Shown: positions 1 to 8,116 of the stretch, piece by piece
Numbering within the stretch: the stretch's first letter is position 1
How the letters are laid out: the number at the start of each line of letters is the position of its first letter
NCBI RefSeq assembly: GCF_001580545.1
Contig: NZ_LRBG01000022.1
Coordinates: 186,001 to 250,000, forward strand
Length of the DNA: 64,000 bases
Reading direction: 5' to 3'
DNA from: Paraburkholderia monticola
GTDB taxonomy: Bacteria; Pseudomonadota; Gammaproteobacteria; Burkholderiales; Burkholderiaceae
Notes under the pieces: generated by a model
Databases searched by the model: none
What the model saw: the letters and a program-made list of their open reading frames with translations, nothing else
Told to the model about the DNA's origin: nothing
Translations under genes and position numbers: made by a program

Positions 1-1487
1 GCGAAGCCGGCCAGGCAATGAACATCACCCACCAGCAGAAGAAGATGCAGGTGGAGCAACTGAAGAAATTCCGCGACCAGTTCCGCCTGCCGATCACGGA
101 CGAGCAGATCGTCGACGTGCCGTACCTGACGTTCGAGGAAGGCTCGAAGGAACTCGAATACATGCGCCAGAAGCGCATGGACCTCGGCGGCTATCTGCCG
201 GCGCGTCGTCAGAAGGCGGAGTCGCTGCCGGTGCCGGAACTGTCGGCATTCGAGCCGCTCCTGAAGGGCACGGGCGAAGGCCGCGAGATCTCCACGACGA
301 TGGCGTTCGTGCGGATCCTGAACATCCTGCTGAAGGACAAGGCGCTCGGCAAGCGCGTCGTGCCGATCGTGCCGGACGAGTCGCGTACCTTCGGTATGGA
401 AGGTCTGTTCCGTCAGATCGGTATCTGGAATCAGGAAGGCCAGAAGTACGTGCCGGAAGATTCCGACCAGCTGATGTTCTACCGTGAGTCGGAAACCGGT
501 CAGATCCTGCAGGAAGGTATCAACGAAGCCGGCGGCATGGCCGACTGGATCGCAGCCGCGACGTCGTACTCGACGCACGGCGAGATCATGATCCCGTTCT
601 ACATCTTCTACTCGATGTTCGGCTTCCAGCGCATCGGCGACCTCGCATGGGCGGCGGGCGACATGCGCTCGCGCGGCTTCCTGCTGGGCGGCACCGCGGG
701 CCGTACGACGCTGAACGGCGAAGGTCTGCAACACGAAGATGGCCACTCGCTGCTGTGGGCCGCATCGGTGCCGAACTGCATCAGCTACGACCCGACGTTC
801 GGCTTCGAACTCGCGGTCATCATGCAGGACGGTCTGCGCCGCATGGTCGCCGAGCAGGAAGATGTGTATTACTACATCACGGTGATGAACGAGAACTACG
901 AGCACCCGGCGATTCCGCAGGGCGACACCGTCGCCGCGGACATCATCAAGGGCATGTACTCGTTCCGCAAGACCGCGGCCGACAAGAAGGCGCCGCACGT
1001 GCAGCTGATGGGCGCGGGCACGATCTTCAACGAAGTGATCGCCGCGGCCGACCTGCTGAAGAACGACTGGGGCGTCAACGCCGACCTGTGGAGCGTGCCG
1101 AGCTTCACCGAGCTCGCCCGCGAAGGCCACGAAGTGCAGCGCTGGAACCTGCTGCATCCGACCGAAGAGAAGAAGGTGTCGCACGTCGAGAAGCTGCTGA
1201 AGGACGCGCCGGGTCCGGTCATCGCATCGACCGACTACGTGCGCGCGCTGACCGAGCAGATCCGCGCGTTCGTGCCGCAGAAGTTCATCGTGCTGGGCAC
1301 CGACGGCTACGGCCGCTCGGACACGCGCGAGAAGCTGCGTCACTTCTTCGAAGTCGATCGCTACTGGGTCACGGTCGCCGCGCTCAACGCGCTGGCGGAC
1401 GAAGGCACGATCGAACGCAAGGTGGTCGCCGAGGCGCTCAAGAAGTACAACCTTGATCCCGCCAAACCCAACCCGATGACCGTCTAA
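1..1487 (+). CDS. aceE: Pyruvate dehydrogenase E1 component, C-terminal part (5' end outside window)
   Basis: Thiamine-diphosphate-dependent E1 subunit of the pyruvate dehydrogenase complex, which decarboxylates pyruvate and acetylates the lipoyl group of E2. The reading frame is open from base 3 and the gene begins before the window, so about 494 codons are visible of a protein that is usually near 890 residues. The visible part matches the homodimeric E1 type closely: ARTFGMEGLFRQIGI, QGILQEGIN-like QILQEGINEAGG, AAATSYSTHGEIMIPFYIFYS, GGTAGRTTLNGEGLQHEDGHS and the C-terminal VLGTDGYGRSDTREKLR block. Followed after 83 bases by aceF, with which it surely forms an operon. The internal ATG near base 18 is not the start. 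Confidence 0.97.
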   Translation, partial: EAGQAMNITHQQKKMQVEQLKKFRDQFRLPITDEQIVDVPYLTFEEGSKELEYMRQKRMDLGGYLPARRQKAESLPVPELSAFEPLLKGTGEGREISTTMAFVRILNILLKDKALGKRVVPIVPDESRTFGMEGLFRQIGIWNQEGQKYVPEDSDQLMFYRESETGQILQEGINEAGGMADWIAAATSYSTHGEIMIPFYIFYSMFGFQRIGDLAWAAGDMRSRGFLLGGTAGRTTLNGEGLQHEDGHSLLWAASVPNCISYDPTFGFELAVIMQDGLRRMVAEQEDVYYYITVMNENYEHPAIPQGDTVAADIIKGMYSFRKTAADKKAPHVQLMGAGTIFNEVIAAADLLKNDWGVNADLWSVPSFTELAREGHEVQRWNLLHPTEEKKVSHVEKLLKDAPGPVIASTDYVRALTEQIRAFVPQKFIVLGTDGYGRSDTREKLRHFFEVDRYWVTVAALNALADEGTIERKVVAEALKKYNLDPAKPNPMTV

Positions 1488-1570
1488 GGCATCACCCGTG
1501 TGCCACGAAGCACGCGCCTGTCCCTCATCGCGAGGGGCAGGCGGCGTGCGCGGCCCAGGAGACACTAACA

Positions 1571-3217
1571 ATGAGTCAAGCGATCGAAATCAAGGTGCCG
1601 GACATCGGCGATTACAAGGACGTTCCTGTGATCGAGGTGCTGGTGAAGGCGGGTGACACCGTCGAGAAAGAGCAATCGCTCGTGACGCTGGAATCCGACA
1701 AGGCGACGATGGACGTGCCGAGCTCGGAAGCGGGCGTCGTCAAGGAAGTGAAGGTCAAGGTCGGCGATACGGTGTCCGAAGGCACGCTGATCATCGTGCT
1801 GGAAGGCGCCAACGCCGCTGCGGCGCCCGCGCCCGCGGCGGCTGCACCGGCTCCGGCGGCGGCTCCCGCTGCGGCACCTGCTCCCGCGCCCGCGGCAGCA
1901 GGCGGCGGCGTGCAGGAAATCAAGGTGCCGGATATCGGCGACTACAAAGACGTTCCCGTGATCGAGATCGCGGTGAAGGTCGGCGATCGCGTCGAGAAGG
2001 AACAGTCGCTCGTCACGCTGGAATCCGACAAGGCGACGATGGACGTGCCGAGTTCGTCCGCCGGTGTCGTCAAGGAAGTGAAGGTCAAGGTCGGCGATAC
2101 CGTGTCGGAAGGCTCGGTCATCGTGGTGCTGGAAGCGGACGGCGGTGCTGCCGCGGCGCCGGCACCGGCGCCGGCTGCCAAGGCACCGGCCGAGCAGCCG
2201 TCCGACGCGCCCGTGGCGCCGTCGCCGGCGCCGGCTTCGCCGTCCGCGCTCGCGCAGGCGCCGCTGATCCCGGCTGGCGAAGGCGGTTCGCGTCATCCGA
2301 GCCATGCGTCGCCGTCGGTGCGCAAGTTCGCGCGCGAACTTGGCGTCGACGTCTCGCAGGTGCGCGGCACGGGTCCGAAGGGCCGCATCACGCAGGCCGA
2401 CGTCACCGCGTTCGTGAAGGGCGTGATGACCGGTCAGCGTGCGGCGCCGGCTGGCGCAGCCGCACCGGCCGTTGGCGGTGGCGAGCTGAATTTGCTGCCG
2501 TGGCCGAAGGTCGACTTCACGAAGTTCGGCCCGATCGATCCGAAGCCGCTGTCGCGGATCAAGAAGATCTCGGGCGCGAATCTGCATCGCAACTGGGTCA
2601 TGATCCCGCACGTCACGAACAACGACGAAGCGGACATTACCGAGCTCGAAGCGCTGCGCGTGAAGCTGAACAAGGAAAACGAAAAGGCGGGCATCAAGTT
2701 CACGATGCTCGCGTTCGTGATCAAGGCCTGCGTGGCGGCCCTGAAGAAATTCCCGACGTTCAACGCGAGCCTCGACGGCGATAACCTGGTGTTCAAGCAG
2801 TACTACCACATCGGGTTTGCCGCGGACACGCCGAACGGCCTCGTCGTTCCGGTGATTCGCGACGCGGACAAGAAGGGTCTCGTCGACATCGCGAAGGAAA
2901 TGGCCGACCTGTCGAAGGCCGCGCGCGAGGGCAAGCTGAAGCCGGACCAGATGCAGGGTGGCTGCTTCTCGATCTCGTCGCTGGGCGGTATCGGCGGCAC
3001 GCACTTCACGCCGATCATCAATGCGCCTGAAGTCGCGATTCTCGGTCTGTCGCGCAGCGCGATGAAGCCGGTGTGGGACGGCAAGCAGTTCGTGCCGCGC
3101 CTCACCATGCCGCTGTCGCTGTCGTACGACCATCGCGTGATCGACGGAGCGGAAGCCGCGCGCTTTAACGCATACCTCGGTTCGATTCTTGCCGATTTCC
3201 GGCGTGTGATTCTTTGA
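1571..3217 (+). CDS. aceF: Dihydrolipoamide acetyltransferase, E2 of pyruvate dehydrogenase
   Basis: Forms the core of the pyruvate dehydrogenase complex and transfers acetyl from lipoamide to CoA. 548 residues. Two almost identical lipoyl domains lie at about 2-78 and 114-190, each with ESDKATMDVP; the lipoylated lysines are Lys44 and Lys154. Ala/Pro-rich flexible linkers follow each. A peripheral subunit-binding domain is at about 250-290 (SPSVRKFARELGVDVSQVRGTG region) and the catalytic acyltransferase domain fills the rest, with the active-site SYDHRVIDGAEAA near the C-terminus. AGGAGA eight bases before the ATG supports the start. It sits between aceE and lpdA. Confidence 0.97.
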   Translation: MSQAIEIKVPDIGDYKDVPVIEVLVKAGDTVEKEQSLVTLESDKATMDVPSSEAGVVKEVKVKVGDTVSEGTLIIVLEGANAAAAPAPAAAAPAPAAAPAAAPAPAPAAAGGGVQEIKVPDIGDYKDVPVIEIAVKVGDRVEKEQSLVTLESDKATMDVPSSSAGVVKEVKVKVGDTVSEGSVIVVLEADGGAAAAPAPAPAAKAPAEQPSDAPVAPSPAPASPSALAQAPLIPAGEGGSRHPSHASPSVRKFARELGVDVSQVRGTGPKGRITQADVTAFVKGVMTGQRAAPAGAAAPAVGGGELNLLPWPKVDFTKFGPIDPKPLSRIKKISGANLHRNWVMIPHVTNNDEADITELEALRVKLNKENEKAGIKFTMLAFVIKACVAALKKFPTFNASLDGDNLVFKQYYHIGFAADTPNGLVVPVIRDADKKGLVDIAKEMADLSKAAREGKLKPDQMQGGCFSISSLGGIGGTHFTPIINAPEVAILGLSRSAMKPVWDGKQFVPRLTMPLSLSYDHRVIDGAEAARFNAYLGSILADFRRVIL

Positions 3218-3349
3218 CCGGCTGGTGAGGTCCACCGGCGCGGGCGCGGACAGTCTCGACTGAGCCGCCTCGCGCCGTCCGCGCGTTTCTCGTGCGCTGT
3301 GCACGTCGAACGCGTCGCTCATCACCGATCAATAAGAGAAGGGGACACC

Positions 3350-5125
3350 ATGAGTCTCGTCGAAGTAAAAGTGCCGGACATCGGTGACTTCAAGGACGTC
3401 GACGTCATCGAAGTCAACATCAAGCCGGGCGACGTCATCGAGCAGGAGCAGTCGCTGCTGACGCTCGAATCGGACAAGGCGTCGATGGAAGTGCCGAGCG
3501 ATACCGCCGGCACCGTCAAGGAAGTGCGCATCAAGCCGGGCGACAAGGTCTCTCAGGGCACGGTGATCGCGCTCGTCGAGGCAGCGGCGGGCGGCGCGGC
3601 CGCAGCCGCGCCGGCCAAGGCGCCCGAGAAGGCGGCTGCCGCACCGGCGCCCGCCGCTGCTGCACCGAAGGCCGCCGCACCGGCTCCGCAGGCCGGCAGC
3701 TATGCGGGCAGCGCGGATATTGAGTGCGACATGCTGGTGCTCGGTTCGGGCCCCGGTGGTTATTCGGCCGCGTTCCGCTCCGCCGACCTCGGCATGAAGA
3801 CCGTGCTGGTCGAGCGTTATTCGACGCTCGGCGGCGTGTGTCTGAACGTCGGCTGTATCCCGTCGAAGGCGCTGCTGCACACCGCGCTTGTGATCGACGA
3901 GGCGGCTGATCTCGCCGCCCACGGCATCACGTTCGGCAAGCCGCAAATCGACCTCGACAAGCTGCGCGATTTCAAATCGGGCGTGGTCAAGAAGCTGACC
4001 GGCGGTCTCGCCGGCATGGCGAAGGCGCGCAAGGTCGAAGTGGTGGTCGGCACCGGCGCGTTCGTCGATCCGAACCACATGGAAGTGCAGACCGAAGGCG
4101 GCAAGAAGGTCGTGAAGTTCAAGCAGGCGATCATCGCCGCGGGCTCGGAAGCGGTGAAGCTGCCGTTCATTCCGGAAGATCCGCGGGTCGTCGATTCGAC
4201 CGGCGCGCTTGAACTGCGCCAGATTCCGCAGCGCATGCTCGTGATCGGCGGCGGCATCATCGGTCTCGAAATGGCGACCGTGTATTCGACGCTCGGCGCG
4301 CAGATCGACGTCGTCGAAATGCTCGAAGGCCTGATGACGGGCGCGGACCGCGATCTGGTCAAGGTCTGGGAGAAGTACAACAGCAAGCGTTTCGCGAACG
4401 TGATGCTGAAGACCAAGACCACCGCGGCAGAAGCGAAAGACGACGGCATCTACGTGTCGTTCGAGGGCGAGAAGGCGCCGGCCGAGCCGCAACGCTACGA
4501 CCTCGTGCTGGTGGCCGTGGGCCGCTCGCCCAACGGAAAGCGCATCGGCGCGGAGAAGGCCGGGGTCGCGGTGACGGATCGCGGCTTCATCGAAGTCGAC
4601 AAGCAGCAGCGCACGAACGTGCCGCACATCTTCGCGATCGGCGATATCGTCGGTCAGCCGATGCTCGCACACAAGGCCGTGCACGAAGGCCACGTGGCGG
4701 CGGAAGCCGCGCATGGCGAGAAGGCGTACTTCGACGCGATGCAGATTCCGTCGGTGGCTTACACCGATCCGGAAGTGGCATGGGCCGGCAAGACGGAAGA
4801 CCAGCTGAAGGCCGAAGGCGTCAAGTTCGGCAAGGCGGTGTTCCCGTGGGCCGCGTCGGGCCGCGCGATCGCCAACGGGCGTGACGAAGGCTTCACGAAG
4901 CTGCTGTTCGACGAGGAGACGCATCGCGTGATCGGCGGCGGTATTGTCGGTCTGAATGCGGGCGACCTGATCAGCGAAGTCTGTCTCGCCATCGAGATGG
5001 GCGCGGACGCAACGGATATCGGCAAGACGATCCATCCGCATCCGACGCTCGGCGAATCGGTCGGCATGGCAGCCGAGTTGTACGAAGGCGTCTGTACCGA
5101 TCTGCCGCCTGTGAAGAAGAAGTAA
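3350..5125 (+). CDS. lpdA: Dihydrolipoamide dehydrogenase (E3) with N-terminal lipoyl domain
   Basis: FAD-dependent enzyme that reoxidises dihydrolipoamide with NAD+, completing the pyruvate dehydrogenase cycle. 591 residues, about 120 more than plain E3, because it starts with a lipoyl domain (about 2-78, ESDKASMEVP, Lys43) and an Ala/Pro linker. The E3 part has the FAD motif LGSGPGGYSAA, the redox disulfide GGVCLNVGCIPSK (Cys164/Cys169), the NAD motif VIGGGIIGLE, the second FAD motif FAIGDI and the C-terminal catalytic HPHPTLGES. An upstream in-frame ATG at 3299 exists, but the ATG at 3350 follows a strong AGAGAAGGGG ribosome site and starts exactly at the lipoyl domain. Lipoyl-E3 fusions are usual in this group. 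Confidence 0.96.
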   Translation: MSLVEVKVPDIGDFKDVDVIEVNIKPGDVIEQEQSLLTLESDKASMEVPSDTAGTVKEVRIKPGDKVSQGTVIALVEAAAGGAAAAAPAKAPEKAAAAPAPAAAAPKAAAPAPQAGSYAGSADIECDMLVLGSGPGGYSAAFRSADLGMKTVLVERYSTLGGVCLNVGCIPSKALLHTALVIDEAADLAAHGITFGKPQIDLDKLRDFKSGVVKKLTGGLAGMAKARKVEVVVGTGAFVDPNHMEVQTEGGKKVVKFKQAIIAAGSEAVKLPFIPEDPRVVDSTGALELRQIPQRMLVIGGGIIGLEMATVYSTLGAQIDVVEMLEGLMTGADRDLVKVWEKYNSKRFANVMLKTKTTAAEAKDDGIYVSFEGEKAPAEPQRYDLVLVAVGRSPNGKRIGAEKAGVAVTDRGFIEVDKQQRTNVPHIFAIGDIVGQPMLAHKAVHEGHVAAEAAHGEKAYFDAMQIPSVAYTDPEVAWAGKTEDQLKAEGVKFGKAVFPWAASGRAIANGRDEGFTKLLFDEETHRVIGGGIVGLNAGDLISEVCLAIEMGADATDIGKTIHPHPTLGESVGMAAELYEGVCTDLPPVKKK

Positions 5126-5157
5126 GGCTGCACGCTCACGTGGCGTAGCAAAGAAAA

Positions 5158-5196
5158 ACGGCGCGCTCCAGTTCGGAGCGCGCCGTTTCTGTTTTT
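5158..5196 (+). terminator. Rho-independent terminator of the aceE-aceF-lpdA operon
   Basis: A 12-base stem ACGGCGCGCTCC pairs with GGAGCGCGCCGT across a short AGTTC loop and is followed by TTTCTGTTTTT. It lies 32 bases after the lpdA stop. Confidence 0.85.
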
Positions 5197-5368
5197 GCGG
5201 CGGGCCGGCATGCGGACAAAAAAATCCCGGCATGGTGACCGGGCAAACGATACGTCGTTCAACGTATCGGAGCGTTCGGCCAATCAAACCGGATGAGTGG
5301 CAACGGCACGACGCTGTTACTCGAAATAACGCCGGCGCAGCGCGTAGGCTGGGCCGGCGTGAACAACG

Positions 5369-5391
5369 ACGCCAGGTTCGAAGCCTGGCGT
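5369..5391 (-). terminator. phaP: Perfect hairpin downstream of phaP
   Basis: Eight-base arms ACGCCAGG and CCTGGCGT enclose a 7-base loop, 16 bases beyond the phasin stop. On the minus strand only a weak T-rich tail (CGTTGTTC) follows, so it may be a weak terminator or a 3' stabilising hairpin. Confidence 0.45.
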
Positions 5392-5406
5392 GTCAAGGCG
5401 TGAAGC

Positions 5407-5982
5407 TTAGACTGCCTTCTTGGCGGCAGCGCGCGATGCTTGCGCAGCGGCTTGCGAAGCTGCCTTCGATGCGGCCGTTGCGGCTGCATTGAAGTTGCTT
5501 TCGGCGATTTCGACAGCCTGGCGGGTTGCCTTGTGGACCGTTTCATACGTGGTGTTGGCGGCGGTGATAGCCGACTTCATCACGGCGACAGCGGTTTCCG
5601 AACCGGCCGGTGCGTTCTTCGCAACGTTCTCGACGAGAGCCTGAACCTTGCGGTTTTGCTCTTCGAATTGCGCTTCCGCGACGCGGGTGAACTCACCCTG
5701 CGTTGCCGAAACGATTTCGTACACGTGGCGGCCATACGACAGCGCCTTTTCAGCCACCGGCTGCGCGAGGCTCGCTTGCAGTGCCAGCAGTTCCTGCGCG
5801 TCCTTCACCGACAGGGCGCGTTGGGCGTTTTCCTGGCTTTCGGCGAGCGTCGACTTCACAACTTGCAGGTTCAGTTCAACCAGCTTTTCGACGCCTTCAA
5901 ATGCTTTGGTCGTCAGGCCGAACAGGGTCTCGAAGTTGGCTTTCTGGGCTGCGGCGAATTGCTCAGGGGTCAGCAGAGTCAT
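5407..5982 (-). CDS. phaP: Phasin family protein
   Basis: Small amphipathic protein that coats polyhydroxyalkanoate granules and controls their size and number. 191 residues. The N-terminal half matches the phasin family (TPEQFAAAQKANFETLFGLT, then FEGVEKLVELNLQVVK), it is almost all helical, and the tail is Ala/Lys-rich (AASKAASQAAAQASRAAAKKAV), like many DNA- or granule-binding phasins. AGGAG eight bases before the ATG fixes the start. Monocistronic, convergent with the pdh operon. It has a sigma70-type promoter with two flanking palindromes (see separate entries), which suggests control by a granule-sensing repressor of the PhaR type; that link is inference. Confidence 0.93.
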   Translation of the reverse strand: MTLLTPEQFAAAQKANFETLFGLTTKAFEGVEKLVELNLQVVKSTLAESQENAQRALSVKDAQELLALQASLAQPVAEKALSYGRHVYEIVSATQGEFTRVAEAQFEEQNRKVQALVENVAKNAPAGSETAVAVMKSAITAANTTYETVHKATRQAVEIAESNFNAAATAASKAASQAAAQASRAAAKKAV

Positions 5983-6073
5983 GGTTTACGCTCCTGGGTA
6001 GCGGCCGGTCTGTGCGGACCGCATTGGGTTAGTGGCGAGACGCCGGATGCTCGTCTGCCCGGACTGCGATGTA

Positions 6074-6089
6074 TTGTGCATCGCAGCAA
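6074..6089 (-). promoter_or_regulatory. phaP: Operator-like palindrome just downstream of the phaP transcription start
   Basis: Read on the minus strand this is TTGCTGCGATGCACAA, an imperfect inverted repeat. It shares TGCG-N-TGCACAA with a second copy at 6133-6147. It would cover roughly +2 to +17 of the phaP transcript, a typical repressor position. PhaR is the known phasin repressor; assignment to PhaR is inferred. Confidence 0.5.
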
Positions 6090-6097
6090 TGGTTCCC

Positions 6098-6125
6098 ATT
6101 TTAGGATGGCCACAAAGAATGTCAA
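6098..6125 (-). promoter_or_regulatory. phaP: Sigma70-type promoter of phaP
   Basis: On the minus strand a consensus -35 TTGACA (6125-6120) and -10 TAAAAT (6103-6098) are separated by 16 bases. This is the best-looking promoter in the window, fitting an abundant granule protein. The predicted start is near 6091, giving a leader of about 110 bases. Confidence 0.7.
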
Positions 6126-6132
6126 GAACTTT

Positions 6133-6147
6133 TTGTGCAACGCACAA
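6133..6147 (-). promoter_or_regulatory. phaP: Second operator-like palindrome, upstream of the phaP -35 box
   Basis: Perfect inverted repeat with 6-base arms (TTGTGC/GCACAA) and a 3-base spacer; on the minus strand it contains TGCGTTGCACAA, matching the copy at 6074-6089 except for one base. Together the two copies bracket the promoter. Confidence 0.5.
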
Positions 6148-6699
6148 CAGCGAGAAAATGTCGACAAAACAATAGCTTATGCAGTAGGCATGTCATTAAG
6201 ATGACGCGGGGATAATGGGTTGCTGCACCTTGCTGGTGCGAGATAAAGGGCCCCTCCAACGCGCTCCGCGGAAACTATTTTTCCCTGCCGAAACCGTGAT
6301 GCGGGCCGGACAGGGCGGTCTCCCAGCGATACGCCCCCTGAAAACCCGGTCATTGTGAATTCGATGTAAACCACAAAGCGACACGGAACGTTAAAGATCG
6401 ATAGTAGTCGAACGCGCGTTAGCGACTTTCGTCAGACACTTAAGAGTTTGTCGCTAGCTCGCAACGCCTTCATTGCGCGGCGCAGTAGTTCCCGTCGATG
6501 CTCTGACCGTATTTCCCCGAATCAAGGTTGTCTCAAAATTGCCGTTATGCTGGAAGGATCTGCTCGATTGAGCCGAGCGGCGGCAATGGCGAGGCCTGCT
6601 GGCGACGATCGTTTTTTTCGATCGAGGCGCGGCACTTATTTGCTTTTTCGCGATCGGAGCTGACAAGCCGGTTTAAGGAGCGCGTATAAGTGCTTCAAA

Positions 6700-6728
6700 T
6701 TGCTAATTTTTCATTGCTTTACTACACT
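6700..6728 (+). promoter_or_regulatory. pbpG: Probable promoter of pbpG
   Basis: TTGCTA and TACACT are separated by 17 bases, in a locally AT-rich stretch, with a predicted start near 6735, about 30 bases before the ATG at 6764. Confidence 0.45.
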
Positions 6729-6763
6729 TGCGGAAACCTCTCGCCGCTCCCTATCGAACACCC

Positions 6764-7960
6764 ATGAAAACCGACATGTTTTCGTCGCTAAAAGTGCTCC
6801 ACGGCGCGGCGCGCAGCACCGCTCTGTCGGTGGCCGTCTCGCTGGCCGTCGCAGCGGCGTTCGCTACGCCTGTCAGCACTTTTGCAGCTACATCTGCTGC
6901 ACCCGCAAAAACTTCCAAGCACGCCAAAAAGGCCAAAAAGCCGGCGCAGGCGGCCGCCACCGAAAAGGTGTCGAGCCGTGCGGCGAAAGCCGAAGCCGGC
7001 AAGGGCGAGGCCGTGAAAACCGCCGCGGCGGATGAAGACGCGCCGCGCGCTGGTGTCAAACGCAAGCGCGTGACGTTCACCGCGAACGGCCGGCACCATT
7101 CGGTCATGCGCCGCGTCGCGTACGAGCCGCGCCAGCCGAGCGTCGGCCAGGCCTTCGGTCTGCACGAGACGCCGGACGCGCTGATGCTGCGCTCCAGCGT
7201 CGCCTACGTGATCGACCAGAATAGCGGCGAGTCGCTGTTCGACAAGAACTCGCGCGCCGTGGTACCGATCGCATCGATCAGCAAGCTGATGACCGCGATG
7301 GTCGTGCTCGATTCGAAAGAGCCGATGACCGACCAGATCGAAGTCACCGACGAAGACCGTGACTACGAGAAGAACACCGGTTCGCGTCTGTCGGTAGGCT
7401 CGGTGCTCTCGCGCGAGGACATGCTGCACATCGCGTTGATGGCGTCGGAAAACCGCGCGGCCGCGGCGCTGTCGCGCTACTACCCGGGCGGCCGTCCGGC
7501 GTTCCTTGCGGCGATGAACGCGAAGGCCAGACAGCTCGGCATGAACGACACGCACTTCGAGAACCCGACCGGCCTGACGAGCATGAACGTGTCGAGCGCG
7601 CGCGATCTCGTGAAGATGGTCAACGCGGCGTATCAGTACCCGATGATCCGCAAGTTCTCGACCGATCACAGCTATGAGGTGTACACCGGCAAGCGCACGC
7701 TCGCGTACAACAGCACGAATGCGCTGGTGCGCAACCCGACATGGGACATTGGTCTGCAGAAGACCGGCTTCATCAACGAAGCGGGTGAGTGTCTCGTGAT
7801 GCAGGCGACCATCCACGGCCGGCCGATGATCATCGTCCTGCTCGATTCGTCGGGTAAGTATTCACGTTTCGCGGATGCGACGCGCCTGCGTACGTGGCTC
7901 GACAACGGTGGCGACCAGCCGCGTATCACGAGCGCCGATGCCGGCGGTCCGGGTACCTGA
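6764..7960 (+). CDS. pbpG: D-alanyl-D-alanine endopeptidase (penicillin-binding protein 7 type)
   Basis: Periplasmic serine peptidase of the S11 family (PBP7/PBP5-like) that cleaves peptidoglycan cross-links. About 398 residues from the ATG at 6764. A signal peptide covers about residues 1-41 (hydrophobic ALSVAVSLAVAAAFA, AxA-like cleavage near FAA). A Lys/Ala-rich spacer follows. The catalytic motifs are all present: SxxK in PIASISKLMTAMVV, SxN in MASENRAA and KTG in LQKTGFINEAG. An upstream in-frame TTG at 6728 falls within the predicted -10 box, so it cannot be the start. Flanked by phaP and an IclR gene; probably monocistronic, with a strong terminator downstream. Confidence 0.92.
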   Translation: MKTDMFSSLKVLHGAARSTALSVAVSLAVAAAFATPVSTFAATSAAPAKTSKHAKKAKKPAQAAATEKVSSRAAKAEAGKGEAVKTAAADEDAPRAGVKRKRVTFTANGRHHSVMRRVAYEPRQPSVGQAFGLHETPDALMLRSSVAYVIDQNSGESLFDKNSRAVVPIASISKLMTAMVVLDSKEPMTDQIEVTDEDRDYEKNTGSRLSVGSVLSREDMLHIALMASENRAAAALSRYYPGGRPAFLAAMNAKARQLGMNDTHFENPTGLTSMNVSSARDLVKMVNAAYQYPMIRKFSTDHSYEVYTGKRTLAYNSTNALVRNPTWDIGLQKTGFINEAGECLVMQATIHGRPMIIVLLDSSGKYSRFADATRLRTWLDNGGDQPRITSADAGGPGT

Positions 7961-8020
7961 AGTCCGAACGCTTGCGCAGCCGATCGTAGTCAGGCCGGCT
8001 GTAGTCAGCGCGCAAAGAAA

Positions 8021-8048
8021 AAGCCTCGCGGATGCGAGGCTTTTTTTT
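8021..8048 (+). terminator. pbpG: Rho-independent terminator after pbpG
   Basis: AAGCCTCGC-GGAT-GCGAGGCTT stem-loop followed by eight T residues. Read from the other strand the stem is followed by TTTTTCTTT, so it may also stop the converging iclR transcript. Confidence 0.9.
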
Positions 8049-8116
8049 CACCTGCGGGAGGGCGAAGGGGGCGATGAGCGCAACCGTCGTGGACAGGCGG
8101 TCGCCGCTGTCGCCTA

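Larger units (their letters stand above)
5983..6763. other. Intergenic region between phaP and pbpG (781 bases)
   Basis: The longest gene-free stretch in the window, between two divergent genes. The left end holds the phaP leader, operators and promoter (to about 6147) and the right end the likely pbpG promoter (6700-6728). The middle 500 bases contain no convincing gene: open frames there lack ribosome sites and resemble no family I know. A short hairpin GCACC-TTGCT-GGTGC lies at about 6224-6238. A small RNA cannot be excluded. Confidence 0.6.

Noticed and set aside
647..1456. Long open frame inside aceE in another frame
   Set aside because: It is a shadow frame of a GC-rich gene; its translation is Arg/Ala/Gly-rich with no family similarity.
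1565..3325. 586-codon open frame on the minus strand over aceF
   Set aside because: Antisense to a certain gene; Arg/His/Asp-rich composition typical of the reverse frame of high-GC coding DNA.
3329..5287. 652-codon minus-strand open frame over lpdA
   Set aside because: Same artefact; lpdA on the plus strand has all catalytic motifs.
6448..6663. 71-codon open frame in the phaP-pbpG gap
   Set aside because: No ATG with a ribosome site and Arg/Ser-rich composition; the reverse frame at 6454-6666 is equally open.
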